Shown here in pieces: positions 26,506 to 36,540 of a stretch of DNA of 64,000 bases (positions are counted from its first letter, which is position 1; each line of letters starts with the position of its first letter). Location: positions 135,483,053 through 135,547,052 of the forward strand of contig CM048552.1 in assembly GCA_026413225.1 (NCBI GenBank). The letters run 5' to 3'. The notes beneath the pieces are model-generated. The model made no database searches. It was not told where the DNA came from and saw only the letters and a list, made by a program, of their open reading frames with translations. The position numbers were made by a program, and so were the translations under genes. Source of the DNA: Otis tarda. Lineage: Eukaryota > Chordata > Aves > Otidiformes > Otididae.

Positions 26506-26934
26506 ATGCCCACTGTACTCGAAGAGCAGGTTCAGGAACATCTGAGGAACTTGAAGGTGCGCAAGTCCATGGGACCTGATGAGATCCATCCACAGGTCCT
26601 GAGAGAACTGGTGGATGAAGTTGCCAAGCCACTGGCAATCATATTTGAGAAATCGTGGCGGTCTGGTGAGGTCGCCGATGACTGGAAGAGAGGGAAGATA
26701 ACCCCCATTTTTAAAAAGGGGAACAAGGAGGACCCGGGCAACTACAGGCCAGCCAGCCTCACCTCTGTGCCTGGCAAGGTCATGGAGCAGATTCTCCTGG
26801 AAACCATGCTAAGGCAGATGGAGAGCAAGGAGGTGGTTGGTGACAGCCAACATGGCTTCACCAAGGGCAGATCGTGCCTGACCAATCTAGTGGCCTTCTA
26901 TGACAGGGTGACAGCATTGGTAGACAAGGGATGA
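26506..26934 (+). pseudogene. CR1-A ORF2 remnant, N-terminal RT domain
   Basis: The reading frame encodes the fingers/early-palm part of a CR1-clade reverse transcriptase: [15 protein letters not shown], then [20 protein letters not shown] (RT motif 1-2 region), then [21 protein letters not shown]. It ends at an in-frame TGA at 26932-26934, at the codon where copy C has CGG (Arg). That is a change a CpG transition from CGA would explain. The endonuclease domain and linker that should precede it are absent because of 5' truncation. Compared with copy B over the same 139 residues I count roughly 13 differences. It cannot make a functional protein. Confidence 0.93.
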
Positions 26935-26939
26935 ACAAC

Positions 26940-26945
26940 GGATAT
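26940..26945 (+). repeat. Target-site duplication GGATAT of CR1-B (left copy)
   Basis: GGATAT abuts the 3' terminus of copy B at 26946. The same six bases recur at 28995-29000, immediately after B's truncated 5' end. Removing B and one GGATAT restores an uninterrupted CR1-A sequence (AACGGATATCATCTACCTGG), which confirms the duplication. Confidence 0.85.
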
Positions 26946-28994
26946 AGAATCATAGAATCATAGAATGGTTAGGGTTGGAAGGGACCTTCAAAGGTCATCT
27001 AGTCCAACCCCCCTGCAAGGAGCAAGGACATCCTTGACTAGATCAGGTTGCTCAGAGCCTCATCCAGCCTGGCCTTGAACGTCTCTAGGGATGGGGCCTC
27101 CACCACCTTTCTGGGCAACCTGTTCCAGTGTTCTACAAGTCGCATTGTAAAAAAATTTTTCCTAATTTCCAATCTAAATCTTCCCCCCTCTATTTTAAAA
27201 CCATTACCCCTTGTCCTATTGCAACAGGCCCTACTAAACAGCCTTTCCCCATCTTTCTTGTAGGCCCCCTTGAGGTACTGGAAGACCGCTATCAGGTCTC
27301 CCTGGAGCCTCCTCTTCTCCAGGCTGAACAGCCCCAATTCTCTCAGCCTGTCCTCATATGAAAGGTGCTCCAGCCCTCTTGTCATCTTTGTGGCCCTCCT
27401 CTGGACCTTCTCCAACTGATCCATGTCCTTCTTGTGTTGGGGGCTCCAGAACTGGACACAGTACTCCAGGTGGGGTCTCCCCAGGGCAGAGTAGAGGGGG
27501 AGAATCACCTCCCTCGACCTGCTGGCCACGCTCCTCTTGATGCAGCCCAGGATGCGGTTGGCCTTCTGGGCCGCAAGGGCACATTGCCGGCTCATGTTGA
27601 GCTTCTCATCCACCAGCACTCCCAAGTCCTTCTCCTCAGGGCTGCTCTCAATCCATTCTCCGCCCAGCCTGTATTTGTGTCTGGGATTTCCACGACCGAG
27701 GTGCAGGACCTTGCACTTGGCCTGGTTGAACTTCATGAGGTTGGCACGGGCCCACCTCTCCAGCCTCTCAAGGTCCCTCTGGATGGCATCCCTCCCTTCC
27801 AGCGTGTCAACGGCACCACACAGCTTGATGCCATTGGCGAACTTGCTGAGGGTGCACTCTATCCCACTGTCCATGTCGCTGACAAAGATGTTAAACAGGG
27901 CCGGGCCCAGCACGGACCCCTGAGGGATGCCACTCGTGACCGGTCTCCACATGGACATTGAGCCGTTGACCACCACTCTCTGAGTGCGGCCATCCATCCA
28001 ACTCCTTATCCACCGAGTGGTCCATCCATCAAACCCATGTCTCTCTAGTTTAGAGAGAAGGATGTCATGCGGGACAGTGTCAAAAGCTTTGCACAAGTCC
28101 AGGTAGATGATGTCAGTTGCTCATCCCTTGTCCACTGATGCCGTCACCCCGTCATAGAAGGCCACCAAATTGGTCAGGCACGATCTGCCCTTGGTGAAGC
28201 CATGTTGGCTGTCACCAACCACCTCCTTGCTCTCCATCTGCCTTAGCATGGTTTCCAGGAGAATCTGCTCCATGACCTTGCCAGGCACAGAGGTGAGGCT
28301 GACCGGCCTGTAGTTACCTGGGTCTTCCTTGTTCCCCTTTTTAGAAATGGGGGTTATGTTCCCTCTCTTCCAGTCATCGGGGACCTCACCAGACCGCCAC
28401 GACTTCTCAAATACGATAGCCAGTGGCTTGGCAACTTCATCCGCCAGTTCTCTCAGGACCTGTGGATGGATCTCATCAGGTCCCATGGACTTGTGCACCT
28501 TTAGGTTCCTCAGATGATCCCGAACCTTCTCTTCGAGTACAATGGGCGGTTCTTCACCCTCGCAGTCCCTGCTTGCACCTTCTACAGCTTGGGTGGTGGG
28601 ACAGGAACTCTTGTCGGTGAAGACTGAGGCAAAAAAGTCATTGAGAACCTCAGCCTTCTCCATGTCCTGGGTAACCAGGACACCAGTCTCCTTCCGGAGG
28701 GGGCCTACATTTTCCCTGCACTTTCTTTTGTCCCCTACATACCTATAAAAGCTCTTCTTGTTGCATTTTATATCCCTGGCCAGATTCAGTTCTGCCAGGG
28801 CTTTGGCCTTCCTTACCTTATCCCTGGCCACTCGCACAGCCTCTTTGTAGTCCTCCCATGCTACCTCTCCCTGCTTCCACCCTTTATAGGCTTCCTTTTT
28901 TACTTTCAGTTGGTCCAGGAGCTCCTTGCTCATCCACGCCGGCCTCCTGGCCTTTTTGCCCGACTTGTTTTTCATCGGGATGCACCTCTGCTCG
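26946..28994 (-). mobile_element. CR1 copy B, antisense, nested inside CR1-A
   Basis: A 2,049-bp CR1 in reverse orientation. Its 3' end is at the left (three CATAGAAT-type octamers, then the conserved tail with the GACCTTTGAAGGTC palindrome) and its 5' truncation is at 28994. It lacks the endonuclease part of ORF2 and everything upstream. It is inserted into copy A between the codons for the KG and TD residues that precede RT motif A, and is flanked by a GGATAT duplication. It must therefore be younger than A. Long frames on its other strand (for example 27365-27961) are antisense shadows of ORF2. Confidence 0.96.
27038..28993 (-). pseudogene. CR1-B ORF2 remnant (RT and C-terminal domain)
   Basis: The minus-strand frame is open from the 5' break at about 28993 to the TAG at 27038, interrupted by one in-frame TGA at 28121-28123. 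In order it encodes a basic linker ([32 protein letters not shown]), RT early motifs ([39 protein letters not shown]), motif A ([14 protein letters not shown]), motif B ([17 protein letters not shown]), then FANG where the catalytic FADD of motif C belongs, motif D region ([16 protein letters not shown]), and the CR1 C-terminal region to the usual end ([11 protein letters not shown]). In life the protein would nick target DNA with its missing endonuclease domain and copy CR1 RNA in place. This copy lacks the endonuclease, carries a nonsense codon and lacks both motif-C aspartates, so it is dead. Confidence 0.93.
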
Positions 28995-29000
28995 GGATAT
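28995..29000 (+). repeat. Target-site duplication GGATAT of CR1-B (right copy)
   Basis: This is the right-hand copy of the six-base duplication, directly adjoining B's truncated 5' end. CR1-A resumes at 29001. Confidence 0.85.
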
Positions 29001-30056
29001 CATCTACCTGGACTTGTGCAAAGCTTTTGACACTGTCCTGCACAACATCCTTCTCTCTAAACTAGAGAGGCATGGGTTTGATGGACAGACCACTCGGTGG
29101 ATAAGGAGTTGGATGGATGGCCGCACTCAGAGAGTGGTGGTCAACGGCTCGATGTCCATGTGGAGACTGGTCACGAGTGGTGTTCCTCAGGGGACCATGC
29201 TGGGCCCGGCCTGGTTAACATCTTTGTCAGCGACATGGACAGTGGGATAGAGTGCACCCTCAGCAAGTTCGCCAATGGCATCAAGCTGTGTGGTATCGTT
29301 GACACGCTGGAAGGGAGGGATGCCATCCAGAGGGACCTTGAGAGGCTGGAGAGGTGGGCCCGTGCCAACCTCATGAAGTTCAACCAGGCCAAGTGCAAGG
29401 TCCTGCACCTCGGTCGTGGAAATCCCAGACACAAATACAGGCTGGGCGGAGAATGGATCAACAGCAGCCCTGAGGAGAAGGACTTGGGAGTGCTGGTGGA
29501 TGAGAAGCTCAACATGAGCCGGCAATGCACCTTTGCGGCCCAGAAGGCCAACCGCATCCTGGGCTGTATCAAGAGGAGCGTGGCCAGCAGGTCGAGGGAG
29601 GTGATTCTCCCCCTCTACTCTGCCCTGGGGAGACCCCACCTGGAGTACTGTGTCCAGTTCTGGAGCCCCAAACATAAGAAGGACATGGACCAGTTGGAGA
29701 AGGTCCAGAGGAGGGCCACAAAGATGATAAGAGGGCTGGAGCACCTTTCGTATGAGGACAGGCTGAGAGAGTTGGGGCTGTTCAGCCTGGAGAAGAGGAG
29801 GCTCCGGGGAGACCTGATAGCGGTCTTCCAGTACCTCAAGGGGGCCTACAAGAAAGATGGGAAGAGGCTGTTCAGTAAGGCCTGTTGTGATAGGACAAGG
29901 GGTAATGGTTTTAAAATAGAGGGAGGCAGATTTAGATTGGAAATTAGGAAAAAATTTTTTACAATGCGACTTGTAGAACACTGGAACAGGTTGCCCAGAA
30001 AGGTGGTGGAAACGTTCAAGGCCAGGCTGGATGAGGCTCTGAGCAACCTGATCTAG
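29001..30056 (+). pseudogene. CR1-A ORF2 remnant, RT core and C-terminus
   Basis: It starts at motif A ([14 protein letters not shown]) and passes motif B ([12 protein letters not shown]). One base is missing near 29210 relative to copies B and C ('GGCCCGGCCTGG' against 'GGCCCGGCCCTG'), which shifts the frame. In the restored frame it runs from [13 protein letters not shown] through FANGIKLC (motif C without its aspartates), [16 protein letters not shown] and the C-terminal region to SNLI and TAG at 30054-30056. Fifteen bases, five codons matching APSLE in copy B, are missing near 30010. Over about 290 shared residues it differs from B at roughly a dozen positions, so the two are close relatives, distinct from copy C ([22 protein letters not shown] and LVEHW in A and [23 protein letters not shown] and VVEHW in C). 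Confidence 0.92.
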
Positions 30057-30143
30057 TCAGGGATGTCCCTGCTCCTTGCAGGGGGGTTGGACTAGATGAC
30101 CTTTGAAGGTCCCTTCCAACTCTAACCATTCTATGATTCTACG
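29001..30143 (+). mobile_element. CR1 copy A, 3' segment
   Basis: This continues copy A from the exact base after the B insertion to its 3' tail. The tail shows the 'GGGGGGTTGGACTAGATGAC' region, the GACCTTTGAAGGTC palindrome and two terminal octamers (ATTCTATG, ATTCTACG). It pairs as an inverted repeat with 26946-28117 of copy B. Confidence 0.95.
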
Positions 30144-30754
30144 ATAAATTGCTCGTAAAAGATTTGTGCACTCTAGAAAAGTGGCTGCTGAAGCTGCTCT
30201 GAGTGCTGTCTTTGTAATGGGATCGAACAAGGTGCAAGTTTAATGAAATCTGGAGAGTTTAATACAAACATATCACTTCCATTTAGTTTTAATTTACTTT
30301 ATTACTGGATGGAGCATTCTGCTTTGTTCCAGGACCACTTATGACATATGACTCTTCCAGAGCCTTCTGAGCTATTTATTTCTAATAATGTCTGCCCAGA
30401 AGTTCTAGCATACCATGAGGAAAAAAAAAAAACCAAACAGACTATATTCTGGTCCTCTTGCCATTTTCAGCCAAAATCTCTAAATGGATAGTCCCCATGG
30501 AAGCATGAATATGCAATGCAATACTTAAGATAGGAACATAATTTAACCTTTGCAAAGGGCAAATGCTAATGCTGTTTTGTAATCTGCTGCTTGGCTAATC
30601 CAGCATCCATATCCTTTTATCTGATTCTACTTACATTCTAAGTTCTTCAAAGTCTTAGGAACATGTCCAGTGGAAGAGTTTCTGTAGGCTTCATTAGGGC
30701 TTAAATCTGCATATTTAACTACAAGGAGTCAGTATAAGAAAATTTTAACATTTG

Positions 30755-30835
30755 TAGTGCTGGACTATATCTGGTAAAATTATGGACTTCTAATTTTTAA
30801 ATATAGAGTAGTGCTGGACTGTATCTGGTCAAATT
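30755..30835 (+). repeat. 27-bp direct repeat, 54-bp period
   Basis: A 27-bp segment beginning TAGTGCTGGACT at 30755-30781 recurs at 30809-30835 with two mismatches (A/G and A/C). The intervening 27 bases are AT-rich. This looks like a small tandem duplication that has since drifted. Confidence 0.85.
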
Positions 30836-32937
30836 CCAGCTTTTAACTATCGAGTCAGATCCACTTTCATATACCTGTCTCCAAACCAGCTCAAACTACC
30901 TTTTGAGTTATTCTAGGCTGACAAAAATTTTTCTAATTTGGGTAAGTGTATGATATTTATAAAGGAACTAAAATGAGTAGTCTGCTACTAGGCTGTACCA
31001 TGTTATTTTTAGTATACTACTTTTAAGAATAACATTTACAAAAATGATAATGCTGTCTTGCAGAGAAAGCATTGTTTTTGTAGGTCTGAAACACTCAGAA
31101 GACTTTGAGTGAGCTGTAAATTTTCCCTGCTCCGGACTGCACCTACTCAGAGGGCACTGAAAAACATTGCGTGCAAGCCAAGGAGTTCGTAAGTGTCCTT
31201 AACCCAATTCCCTGACACAAGTGATTGATACTGTGCTTGTAGTAAGAGGCTAATGAGTCTTTGCTTAATAATGAAAACTATCTAGATGAGATGAAAGACT
31301 AATGTAATTCATTCTATTAAATATCCTTATTTGGAAGAGTACTTAATTTTTTAGGAAGTGCCAGAGTAGAAGAGCAGATACCTCAGTTCGATTGTGAATG
31401 TTGTCTTTAAGCTGCTGTGGTTTGTAAACCTTTGCAAGATTTTTCTTGCCTTACCTGATAGCAACAACTTCTGTGGGCTATCAAGTGGGTGGGATGTCTA
31501 TAAAAAGCATGAAGGTGGTTTAGTGAGGTCACGTGGTGGAAAGAACACTTGGCCCTCCATGACCAGAACATCCAGATCTACAGAGGCCATCTTCATCTTG
31601 TTCTCTGAAAGAGAAACTGCATTTCTATGCAGCCCTCCAGCTCAACAAATCTATTTCTCAGAACTCCTTTTTTGCCTCTCTCTCCAGCCCTTACATTCAC
31701 ACACTAAGACACCAATGGCTCATACATCACTGCCTCCCCAAATTAGAGCTGTTCCCCCCAGTGGAAACTATATCATTGCAACTTCCTATTTTGACTCACA
31801 GGGTAATGGTAGCTCACTTTCTCAGGGGAAGATAGTGTTCCCTGACTCTGGAATTCCTAATGTTTTGACTAAAACTGCGGGTTAGATTTGGAGATCCAGT
31901 TAACTGGTGTGTACTTTTCTTAGATAAGCTTGAACCCAATTAATCTTGCTGGGAGATTCACAGTGAAATTAAAATATGAGGAGTCTCTTCAGTCATGAAT
32001 TTGTACAATCTAGATCTGAAGCAAAACAATCAACAATCAGTTTCATTCTGATGTTGATGAGTTCACACAGATCAGTTTTTTTCTTGATTGCCTGCTTCTA
32101 GTTCACTTGAATGCCAGTTGTTTTTCTTCGCTGAATGTATGGATAAAACTTCATTTTCATGTTCACACCATCTCTATCAACCCCATCCTTAGGAGTAAGT
32201 TATTACATTTTCTTTCCCTCCACACGTGTTGCTTAGGTAATAAAATAAGAAATGCTTTAAAGTGCAATCAACCTACCTCCTGAGTGAGAACATTCTTTAG
32301 AAATCTAGATATTTTTGTTTAAATGAACTGAAATTTAGAGATATTAATAAATCTATTTTAACCACTGTCTCTAGGGAACTGACCAAATGTAACTCTTTTT
32401 GGGCATGTTAAATGAAAAATCACTTTCAAGGAAAATATTTGTTAACGAGGTCTAATATGTGATTCTGTTCTGTTCAAAAGACATGTGTTAATAAATTATA
32501 TATCGGAAGGACTTTGTTAACAGATGCACCAAGTGAAAGAACCATCCAGTTTGTAACTCCTAACAGGTTATTTCTGGGCATCATGTGAAATATGACTAAG
32601 AGTCACTGTTTCCCCAGCAACACTCTCGCAAAGGACAGCACTAAAGTTTCATGGAGAGAAACAGACATTATTCTTATAGAAATTTCCGTGCACGCAGTTT
32701 TGCCAAAGGTCTGGGGTGTGCTTTGGAAAGTCTAAGGTCATTATAAACAATAAAAAGTTAAACCAGAATTGTGTGCTAAAAATAGTGTGTGTCACTGGAA
32801 GCATCTTTTAAAGTCACTGGTGTGTTTTAGTGCAACAAGATACTAAAGTCCTCAAAATATTTAAAAACAAGAATGGGCTGAGTAGGCCAGACACTTTAAA
32901 TATTCCTTCCAGGGAATGACGTTCCTGAGGTGCTCTG

Positions 32938-32980
32938 TAAGGGCTCCTAATTCTCTGATTTAAGGGCTCCTAATTCTCTG
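32938..32980 (+). repeat. 20-bp exact tandem duplication (23-bp period)
   Basis: TAAGGGCTCCTAATTCTCTG occurs at 32938-32957 and again at 32961-32980 without mismatch, separated by ATT. The lack of divergence suggests a recent slippage or microduplication. Confidence 0.9.
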
Positions 32981-33537
32981 GGTTGCTTCACTTTTTTAGC
33001 CAATGGTTGCCTAACGTAAGCATGAAATGCACTGGGCTCAGGCACCTGGGCCCTTTCTTGCCTCCCAGGAGGGCTGCCTAGCCCCCTTCCCCAGTCACAC
33101 AGCCTGATTTACTTTCACAGAGGTGCCTGAAACCACTTTGAATACTATTTAGTGACAGGATCCTTGATCATTTTCCAGCTGAATAAAAACATTATCTCAG
33201 GGAAATCCTCCCCTTCCATTCAGAAAGTGTTTCTCTTCCAGTCAACGATTACATCTCCTGTCCTCCCACCCTATAGAACAACACTGTGTCCTGGGACAAC
33301 AGCAGCAAGCCCATTTACATGGGAAAGCTATACTGGGAAAGCAAGATGTGTATTTTTAGCTATTACAAATGAGGTTTAGCAGTAGGAGACAGAGGGAAGC
33401 GTTAAAAGTATGTGACCTGTCAAGTCTCTGTAGACCAGCTGTTTGGGAACCTTTGAGATGGCAAGATACGCCATACTGTGAGCACATGTAACCCTGTTTT
33501 TGTTTCCCTTTAAATCCCTAGACCATTAATTCCTTTA

Positions 33538-33611
33538 AAAAAAAAAAATTAATTAAAAAAGGAAAACAAACAAACCCTTTCCAGCAATAGTAACTTTTTT
33601 TTTTTTTTTTC
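33538..33611. repeat. A-rich then T-rich low-complexity pair
   Basis: An A-rich stretch (with AATTAATT) around 33538-33575 is followed by a long T run at about 33596-33611. The two can pair as an imperfect inverted repeat, but simple composition explains this. Confidence 0.6.
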
Positions 33612-35244
33612 TGGCAGAGGGGTATTTTTACCACTAATTTTTAAACAGTTTTTGTTGTTTTTTCAAGGTGCCCTTGAGATTACTCTGCGGTTGGCAGGAA
33701 TACTGAAATGTGCTAGCATCAGAGAGAAGGGAGCACTCTAGCAGCTGTTTCATGCCAGCATAGATCAGAAAAGTGTTTTCCCCATTTGCAGTTTTGGTGA
33801 AAATTTTGCAGGTGGGTGATTTCACTTATCTTTTAGTTTGTGTATGGCTATAACAAGGAGTGTGCTGTCTGAATTTTGGAAACAACAAATATTTTGAGAA
33901 CCTTAGCTGAAAAGAAAAGATTTTCTTTTTCTCTACTGAGCTGAAAATACAAACTTGGCAGGGAGCACACTGTCATGCTTGGCCATATCACTCAGTCACT
34001 ATTGAAACAGCAATGTCCTTTTGCAAAGAGTTCATCCAACGGTGTCGGTCGGTGAGAAGGAGGGATCATCATAGTGCAGGCAATACAGAAAAGATGGGAT
34101 GAAAATAACATTTCCTAGTCCTTCTAACATTTTGCTCATGTCTTTTTTGTGCATTCCAAAGATTAATGGGAATGATTTGTTTCCTTCAAATACATAGTTG
34201 AAATGTTGGGAATAAGATGCCATATTTGGTAAGCATTGATTCGAAACTACAGTAAGCCTAGGAAAAGTAGCAGACTGTCCAGATTCCATTATCATTATCT
34301 TAATTGCCCTTGAGTAATGTGAAATCTTCTCTGGACACATTATGAATTTCATTACATTTAAAATTTTGGACATTTTATTATGCCCATTTAATTCATCAAG
34401 CATCTTAAGAATCTGCAGAAGATTCTATTTAGTATTTGAATCTCAGGCTAAACAAGACTGATGATATCCAAAATACAAAACCAATCTCCAGTCCTACAGT
34501 CAGTTCCTCACAGGAAAAATCTGATTTTTTTTCATAGATTCACTGAAGGACAATCTCCCCGAATACAAGGCTCTACTTCTGTAAATTTGAATTAGCAACC
34601 TGGGCCAGGAGGAAAATTAGTTACCTTATTTACATTATTAATAAACACAATTGCAATTGAATTTACAGAATTATAATAGAGAGGAGAATGAAATCTACTG
34701 CTACTGCTGGAAATAAATCAAGCAAATAAAGTGTGAAACACTCTTCCCATAACCTTCTGGAGTCTGCTGCTAGTAGTACTCCCTGTTCCCACAAGGTCAC
34801 CAGTCTGATGGAGAAATTACACATCTGCGGTGGCAGTCACCACAGTGTCAGCACTGAAAGAAAACATTTGGTGCACAGGCAGATGAGAAATCTGTACAGA
34901 AAGCAAAGAGATCTACAGAATCTGACAGGAGCTTTCTCCATTTGTGCAACTTCAATTATAAACTCATAGCACTGGCACCACATTCACTTTGGCTTGCAAA
35001 AAAATTATTTGTCTCCTCCCTGTTCCCACCGGTTCCTGTCCAGTCTAGATGACACAAAGGGCATATTGTTGTAATTGCCTCCCTTATCAGACATGGAAGC
35101 AAATGATACGCAACATAGTTCACCAGAAACTCCTGTGTCACTTTTTTTTTCCCTAATGCAGCAGAACAAGGCAACGCCAGAGTTTCTCTCCTCATTTTCA
35201 ATTTCTGCTTATTCTTCCCCACTCTCCCACTCTTTGTTCTCTTT

Positions 35245-35250
35245 TTCAAA
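35245..35250 (+). repeat. Probable target-site duplication TTCAAA of CR1-C
   Basis: TTCAAA lies immediately before the truncated 5' end of copy C and again at 36541-36546, directly after its last ATTCTATG octamer. Six bases is the same length as the duplication around copy B. Confidence 0.7.
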
Positions 35251-36540
35251 GAAACAAGGAGGTGGTTGGTGACAGCCAACATGGCTTCACCAAGGGCAGA
35301 TCGTGCCTGACCAATTTGGTGGCCTTTTATGACGGGGGTAACAGCATCGGTGGACAAGGGACGGGCAACGGATGTCGTCTACCTGGACTTGTGCAAAGCT
35401 TTTGACACTGTCCCGCATGACATCCTTCTCTCTAAACTAGAGAGGCATGGGTTCGATGGATGGACCACTCGGTGGATAAGGAGTTGGCTGGATGGCCGCA
35501 CTCAGAGAGTGGTGGTCAACGGCTCAATGTCCAAGTGGAGACTGGTCACGAGTGGCGTCCCTCAGGGGTCCGTGTTGGGCCCGGCCCTGTTCAACATCTT
35601 TGTCGGCGACATGGACAGTGGGATAGAGTGCACCCTCAGCAAGTTCGCCGATGACACCAAGCTGTGTGGTGCCGTCGACTCGCTGGAAGGGAGGGATGCC
35701 ATCCAGAGGGACCTTGAGAGGCTGGAGAGGTGGGCCCGTGCCAACCTCATGAAGTTCAACCAGGCCAAGTGCAAGGTCCTGCACCTGGGTCGTGGCAATC
35801 CCAGGCACAAATACAGGCTGGGTGGAGAATGGATTGAGAGCAGCCCTGAGGAGAAGGACTTGGGAGTGCTGGTGGATGAGAAGCTTAACATGAGCCGGCA
35901 ATGTGCCCTTGCGGCCCAGAGGCCAACCACATCCTGGGCTGCATCAAGAGGAGCATGGCCAGCAGGTCGAGGGAGGTGATTCTGCCCCTCTACTCTGCCC
36001 TGGTGAGACCCCACCTGGAGTACTGCGTCCAGTTCTGGAGCCCCCAACACAAGAAGGACATGGACCAGTTGGAGAAGGTCCAGAGGAGGGCCACCAAGAT
36101 GATCAGAGGGCTGGAGCACCTCTCCTATGAGGACAGGCTGAGAGAGTTGGGGCTGTTCAGCCTGGAGAAGAGGAGGCTCTGGGGAGACCTGATAGCGGTC
36201 TTCCAATACCTCAAGGGGGCCTACAGGAAAGATGGGGAGAAACTGTTCAGTAGGGCCTGTTGTGATAGGACAAGGGGTAATGGGTTTAAATTAGAAGGAG
36301 GTAGGTTTAGATTAGATATTAGAAAAAAATTTTTTACAATGAGAGTTGTAGAGCACTGGAACAGGTTGCCCAGAGAGGTGGTGGATGCCCCATCCCTGGA
36401 AGTGTTCAAGGCCAGGCTGGATGAGGCTCTGAGCAACCTGATTGAGTCAGGGATGTCCCTGCTCTTGCAGGGGGGTTGGACTAGATGACCTTTGAAGGTC
36501 CCTTCCAACTCTAACCATTCTATGATTCTATGATTCTATG
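35251..36540 (+). mobile_element. CR1 copy C, sense, 5'-truncated
   Basis: About 1.29 kb of CR1. It begins inside ORF2 at 'AACAAGGAGGTGGTTGGTG' and ends with three perfect ATTCTATG octamers at 36517-36540, preceded by the standard 3' region with the GACCTTTGAAGGTC palindrome. TTCAAA flanks both ends. It is a different subfamily from A and B, as shown by diagnostic residues in ORF2 and by a changed ORF2 terminus. Confidence 0.96.
35255..36488 (+). pseudogene. CR1-C ORF2 remnant with intact FADD
   Basis: The encoded segments are, in order, [15 protein letters not shown], motif A ([14 protein letters not shown]), motif B ([17 protein letters not shown]), motif C FADDTKLC with both catalytic aspartates present, motif D ([16 protein letters not shown]) and the CR1 C-terminal region. 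Two frameshifts break it: one extra base near 35335 (GGGGGT where copy A has AGGGTG) and one missing base near 35920 (GCCCAGAGGCC where copy A has GCCCAGAAGGCC). The usual TAG after SNLI is replaced by GAG, so the frame would read 14 residues further into what is 3' untranslated region in A and B, to about 36488. The arginine codon that is TGA in A and B is CGG here. Confidence 0.92.

Larger units (their letters stand above)
26506..26945 (+). mobile_element. CR1 copy A, 5' segment (interrupted by copy B)
   Basis: This is the upstream piece of a 5'-truncated sense-strand CR1. It starts abruptly at 'CCCACTGTACTCGAAGAG', which aligns with the middle of copy B's ORF2, and runs to the GGATAT at 26940-26945, where copy B is inserted. 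The element resumes at 29001. Joined length is about 1.58 kb. No clear target duplication surrounds copy A itself. Confidence 0.95.
30144..35244. other. Unique noncoding stretch, no gene seen
   Basis: AT-rich unique DNA without recognised genes. It contains two local duplications (30755/30809 and 32938/32961) and poly(A)/poly(T) runs around 33538-33611. The 163-codon plus-strand frame at 31394-31885 starts with GTG and has no motif I recognise. Confidence 0.5.

Noticed and set aside
27365..27961. Antisense frames of about 200 codons across CR1-B, with similar ones over A (29187-29981) and C (35562-36206)
   Set aside because: They mirror the ORF2 coding strand, recur in all three CR1 copies in the same place, and have no independent protein features.
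31394..31885. 163-codon plus-strand frame
   Set aside because: No ATG at its start, no recognisable motif, no splice or promoter context that I could support.
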